Source: CAYVUM01 sp964454795
GTDB lineage: Bacteria; Pseudomonadota; Alphaproteobacteria; Rhodospirillales; Defluviicoccaceae
Direction: 5' to 3'
DNA: 7,490 nucleotides
Assembly (NCBI GenBank): GCA_964454795.1
Contig: CAYVUM010000140.1
Location: forward strand, 1 to 7,490
Positions 5,110-7,490 of the stretch are shown in pieces; the first letter of the stretch is position 1, and each line of letters starts with the position of its first letter. The translations under genes and the position numbers were made by a program. The notes under the pieces were generated by a model, which ran no database searches, was not told the origin of the DNA, and saw only the letters and a program-made list of their open reading frames with translations.

Positions 5110-6519
5110 ATGCCAGAGGCTGGTGATACCCGACTGGAAGAGGCGTTTCGCCGCGAGCAGATCGCCGGACTGGTGCTTGCGCTCAAGGGCCGGCTGATGG
5201 TGATCGCCGTCCTGGCGGTGTGGATCGCTGCCACCCGGCCCTCACCACTGGTGTACTACACCCTCGCAGCGGTTGCCGGCTTTGCCCTGCTCGGCTCTTT
5301 GCAGCTCTGGCTGATCCGCCGCCCCGGTGCACCGCTATGGATCCCTTACGTCTTCGCGGCGATCGATGTGGTGTTGCTCACCGTGGCCGTCGTCGTGTTC
5401 AGCGCGCCGACGATCGCCGATCTGCCGACCCCGATCGCCTACCGGTTTCACACCTTTCTGTACTTCTTCCTGCTTGTTGCCGCCGCTGCGTTCGCCTATT
5501 CGCCCGGCCTCGTGCTGTGGACCGGCCTGTTCGGCGCGCTGTGCTGGGGGGCAGGCGCGGTCTGGGTGTGGGCAACCCAGCCCACTCTGACCTTTGCCGA
5601 TATCCCCGAGAGCCGGGACCAGGGGGCCTTCCTCGCGGTCTTCCTCGATCCGATCTTCTTCGGCCAGGCAACCCGGGTTGCCGAAGTGCTGATGCTGTGC
5701 GGGGTGGCCGCCCTGCTCGCGGTGGTGATGACCCGGGCCCGCCGGGTGGTGTTCCACCAGGCCCGCGCCGATCGGGAGCGCCGGCGGATCGCCGAGACCT
5801 TCGGCCGCTACCTCCCTGAGGCGGTCGCTCGCGCCATCATCGACGACGGCCGGATCCTCGCGCCGGAGCAGCGCGAGGCGACGGTACTGTTCACTGATAT
5901 CGCCGGCTTCACCCGGCTGGTGGAAGGCATGGAGCCGGCCGCGGTGGTGGAGATGCTCAACGCCTACTTCGATGCCGTCGCTGAAGTCATCGGCCGGCAC
6001 GGCGGGGTCATCACCCAGTTCCAGGGCGATGCGGTGCTTGCCACCTATAACCTGCCACTGGCGGATCCGGGCCATGCCGGCGCGGCGGTTCGCTCGGCGC
6101 TGGACCTGGTGGCACTGGTCGACGGCCGCACGTTTGCGGGGATGCACCTCCAGACCCGGATCGGCATCAACACCGGGGTGATGATCGCCGGAAACGTCGG
6201 CAGCGCCGGTCGCCTCAACTACACGGTGCACGGCGATGCGGTGAACCTGGCCGCCCGCCTCGAGGTCCTGAACAAGACCTATGAGACCCGGGTCCTGGTC
6301 GGGGAACGCACGGTGGCACTGGCGGGCAACGGTTTTGCCTGGCAGCCGGTCGGTGCGCTGTCGGTGCGCGGCCGGAGCGACCCGCTGACCGCATTTACGG
6401 TCACGCGCCAAGACCGGGCAACCCTGCCGGTCGCCGCACCGACGGTGGCCCGGCCAGCAAGTCACCGGCCGACTTCCGGACGCTCTTCGCCCTCCTGTCC
6501 GGCCTCGCCGGCGGCGTGA
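5110..6519 (+). CDS. Membrane class III adenylate/guanylate cyclase
   Basis: The product is 469 residues. About six membrane helices (near 23-41, 48-68, 76-98, 114-130, 133-155 and 187-208) are followed by a charged linker and FGRYLPEAVA. The cyclase homology domain runs from about 255 to 430. Metal-binding aspartates are Asp263 (VLFTDIAGFT) and Asp307 (QFQGDAVLA). The transition-state pair Asn379 and Arg383 is present in GDAVNLAARLE. The two purine-selecting positions are Gln303 (where Lys is usual) and Thr372 (Asp or Thr in known classes), so the enzyme should be active and most likely makes cAMP, but nucleotide preference is not certain. The last 35 residues are a Pro/Ser/Ala-rich tail. 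The membrane part is probably the sensor. AGGAG lies 12 bases before the ATG, slightly far. The 205 bases separating it from the LysR gene show no clear terminator or promoter. Confidence 0.93.
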   Translation: MPEAGDTRLEEAFRREQIAGLVLALKGRLMVIAVLAVWIAATRPSPLVYYTLAAVAGFALLGSLQLWLIRRPGAPLWIPYVFAAIDVVLLTVAVVVFSAPTIADLPTPIAYRFHTFLYFFLLVAAAAFAYSPGLVLWTGLFGALCWGAGAVWVWATQPTLTFADIPESRDQGAFLAVFLDPIFFGQATRVAEVLMLCGVAALLAVVMTRARRVVFHQARADRERRRIAETFGRYLPEAVARAIIDDGRILAPEQREATVLFTDIAGFTRLVEGMEPAAVVEMLNAYFDAVAEVIGRHGGVITQFQGDAVLATYNLPLADPGHAGAAVRSALDLVALVDGRTFAGMHLQTRIGINTGVMIAGNVGSAGRLNYTVHGDAVNLAARLEVLNKTYETRVLVGERTVALAGNGFAWQPVGALSVRGRSDPLTAFTVTRQDRATLPVAAPTVARPASHRPTSGRSSPSCPASPAA

Positions 6520-6525
6520 TGGCCG

Positions 6526-6555
6526 GTGGCACACCCGCGGTGTTTGCGCTATAGC
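6526..6555 (+). promoter_or_regulatory. Possible promoter for tRNA-Leu
   Basis: GTGGCA (6526-6531) and TATAGC (6550-6555) are separated by 18 bases. This would start transcription about 30 bases before the tRNA. The match is modest and the spacing long, so this is tentative. Confidence 0.35.
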
Positions 6556-6592
6556 TCTTGAAAATGCGCGGCAGCGACCCCGGCAGCACCAC

Positions 6593-6677
6593 GCCCGGAT
6601 GGTGGAATTGGTAGACACGAAGGTCTCAAAAACCTTTGCCGCAAGGCGTGCCGGTTCGAGTCCGGCTCCGGGCACCA
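6593..6677 (+). tRNA. tRNA-Leu (anticodon CAA)
   Basis: All arms of a class II tRNA can be drawn. The acceptor stem GCCCGGA (6593-6599) pairs with TCCGGGC (6667-6673). The D-arm is GTG...CAC with GG in its loop. The anticodon stem AAGGT/ACCTT (6620-6624, 6632-6636) holds the loop CTCAAAA, giving anticodon CAA at 6627-6629, which reads TTG codons. A long variable arm (6637-6649, GCC-GCAA-GGC) is diagnostic of Leu/Ser/Tyr tRNAs. The T-arm is GCCGG-TTCGAGT-CCGGC. Discriminator A6674 fits leucine, and the CCA end (6675-6677) is encoded in the DNA. Confidence 0.97.
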
Positions 6678-6690
6678 TCCCTCGTGGCGT

Positions 6691-6711
6691 CAAACTGGTG
6701 CCTCCGGTTTG
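6691..6711 (+). other. Small hairpin between tRNA-Leu and aroQ
   Basis: CAAACTGG (6691-6698) pairs with CCGGTTTG (6704-6711) with one G-U pair and a 5-base loop. It is not followed by a T-run, so it is a weak terminator candidate at best. It may be part of tRNA 3' processing or of an aroQ leader. The rest of 6678-6792 shows nothing else. Confidence 0.35.
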
Positions 6712-6792
6712 GTTCGAGGTCGATCAGCGCCGCGGCACCCTCCTGCCGGGCAACGGTGGCCCGGATACCACCGGCGGCGGGAACCGCGGGGC

Positions 6793-7269
6793 ATGACCCT
6801 CTCGGTTCTGGTCCTCAACGGGCCCAACCTCAATCTTCTCGGCACCCGCGAGCCGGCCGTTTACGGGACCGAGACCCTGGCCGATGTCGAACGGGCGTGC
6901 GCCGACCGGGCCGATGGCCTCGGCCTTGGCGTGTCGTTCGCGCAGAGCAACCATGAGGGCCAGCTCATCGACTGGGTACAGACCGCCGCGGATCGCCATC
7001 AGGGGCTGATCATCAACCCCGGCGCCTACACCCACACCTCGATTGCCCTGCACGACGCGCTCCGCGCCTGTCCGGTTCCGATCGTCGAAGTTCACCTCTC
7101 CAACATCCATCAACGCGAGCCGTTCCGGCGCCGGTCGTATGTCTCGCCGGTTGCCTGGGGGGTGATCTGCGGGTTTGGTGCGCTGGGCTACCGTCTGGCG
7201 CTGGAGGCTCTCGCCGAACGTCTCCAGCACCTCAAGGCCTCGCCCTTGACCGCTCCCGCTGATCGGTGA
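6793..7269 (+). CDS. aroQ: 3-dehydroquinate dehydratase, type II
   Basis: The product is 158 residues, slightly longer than the usual 145-150. It catalyses dehydration of 3-dehydroquinate to 3-dehydroshikimate, the third step of the shikimate pathway, as a cytoplasmic enzyme that is usually a dodecamer. The family signature LNGPNLNLLGTREPAVYG lies at residues 8-25 with catalytic Arg19 and Tyr24 in the flexible lid. FAQSNHEGQLIDW follows, then INPGAYTHTSIALHDAL with Asn75, VEVHLSNIHQREPFRRRSY with catalytic His101 and a substrate-binding Arg, and a C-terminal GFGALGY helix region. The ATG at 6793 is chosen because the signature begins right after it; in-frame sequence upstream looks unrelated and runs toward the tRNA. 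The ribosome site is a weak GGGG. Gammaproteobacterial aroQ often precedes accB-accC, but here groES follows instead. Confidence 0.96.
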   Translation: MTLSVLVLNGPNLNLLGTREPAVYGTETLADVERACADRADGLGLGVSFAQSNHEGQLIDWVQTAADRHQGLIINPGAYTHTSIALHDALRACPVPIVEVHLSNIHQREPFRRRSYVSPVAWGVICGFGALGYRLALEALAERLQHLKASPLTAPADR

Positions 7270-7293
7270 CGCGGGTCTTCTGCGCCTTCGTGC

Positions 7294-7325
7294 AGGGCCG
7301 CGTCTTCGCCTGAAGGGGCGGCCCT
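7294..7325 (+). terminator. Hairpin after aroQ, possible terminator
   Basis: AGGGCCGC (7294-7301) pairs perfectly with GCGGCCCT (7318-7325). Inside it CTTC (7304-7307) pairs with GAAG (7312-7315) around a GCCT loop. It lies 25 bases after the aroQ stop and ends in the first base of the groES -35 box. No T-run follows, so termination may be inefficient or Rho-assisted. Confidence 0.5.
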
Positions 7326-7352
7326 TGACAGGCGCTGCGACCGGACTAAGTT
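7325..7352 (+). promoter_or_regulatory. groES promoter (sigma-70 type)
   Basis: A perfect -35 box TTGACA (7325-7330) is followed after 16 bases by TAAGTT (7347-7352). Transcription would start near 7359, inside the CIRCE element, so a bound repressor would block initiation. No sigma-32-type -10 (CCCCAT) is seen. Confidence 0.65.
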
Positions 7353-7377
7353 GGCACTCGCTGCGGCTGAGTGCTAA
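7351..7377. promoter_or_regulatory. CIRCE operator (HrcA binding site)
   Basis: TTGGCACTC, 9 bases, then GAGTGCTAA. This matches the CIRCE consensus TTAGCACTC-N9-GAGTGCTAA with one change, with the exact spacer length. HrcA represses groESL through this site and is released when the chaperonin is occupied by unfolded proteins. Its position overlapping the start of transcription fits repression. The hrcA gene itself is not in the window. Confidence 0.95.
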
Positions 7378-7426
7378 CGAGAGCCGCCGTGTGTCTCAGT
7401 TCCTGAGAGATCAATGGAGGACAACG

Positions 7427-7490
7427 ATGGGGTTCCGGCCCTTGCATGACCGCGTACTCGTCCGGCGGGTCGAGCAGAGCGAGAAAACCA
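7427..7490 (+). CDS. groES: Co-chaperonin GroES, 5' end only
   Basis: The first 21 codons (MGFRPLHDRVLVRRVEQSEKT) are a clear match to the N terminus of the 10-kDa co-chaperonin, whose family begins M-x-(I/F)RPLxDRVxVxR. The gene runs off the right edge. GroES forms the heptameric lid of the GroEL folding chamber in the cytoplasm. A strong ribosome site, GGAGG at 7416-7420, lies 6 bases before the ATG. The leader from the predicted start of transcription also holds a 6-bp hairpin (TCTCAG 7394-7399 with CTGAGA 7403-7408). groEL presumably follows outside the window (family knowledge). Confidence 0.95.
   Translation, partial: MGFRPLHDRVLVRRVEQSEKT

Noticed and set aside
5335..6693. A 452-residue open frame on the - strand
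   Set aside because: It is the antisense shadow of the adenylate cyclase and even crosses the tRNA; no domain is recognisable.
6709..6792. An upstream start for aroQ
   Set aside because: The 28 extra residues do not resemble the family, and the conserved N-terminal strand begins right after the ATG at 6793.
6599..6796. A 65-residue frame starting MVELVDTKVSKT
   Set aside because: It is a translation of the tRNA-Leu gene; such spurious proteins are common over tRNAs.

Overview
The window looks like chromosomal DNA from a GC-rich proteobacterium, most likely a gammaproteobacterium. The evidence is a very GC-rich backbone, a CCA-encoding tRNA-Leu, a type II dehydroquinase, and the start of groES behind a CIRCE operator. 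The taxonomic placement is inference; nothing here fixes genus or family.

From left to right: positions 1-164 carry no gene but hold two strong tandem hairpins (1-48 and 66-116). Next comes a leftward two-gene operon encoding a secreted two-domain rhodanese (1575-661) followed by a secreted DsrE-like protein (611-165). This stretch is visibly poorer in G+C than the rest and may be acquired. Positions 1576-1968 are non-coding apart from a possible promoter for that operon.

A second leftward operon runs from 3840 to 1969: a MAPEG-family membrane protein, an SDR-family protein with Phe where the catalytic Tyr is expected, and a ChrR-like bicupin. The genes are tightly packed. Divergent from it is a LysR-type regulator (3948-4904). 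The 107-bp gap between them contains a 30-bp imperfect palindrome plus a third copy of its half-site, as expected for a LysR regulator controlling the operon and itself. The combination suggests an inducible redox or electrophile-response module, but its substrate cannot be read from the sequence.

The right part is housekeeping-like and reads rightward: a six-helix membrane class III adenylate cyclase (5110-6519), tRNA-Leu(CAA) (6593-6677), aroQ (6793-7269), then a hairpin, a promoter with a CIRCE element, and the first 21 codons of groES, cut by the window edge.

No CRISPR array, insertion sequence, transposase or phage gene was seen. The most distinctive items are the LysR/MAPEG/SDR/cupin module with its operator, the paired 5' hairpins, and the secreted rhodanese-DsrE pair in a low-GC patch.
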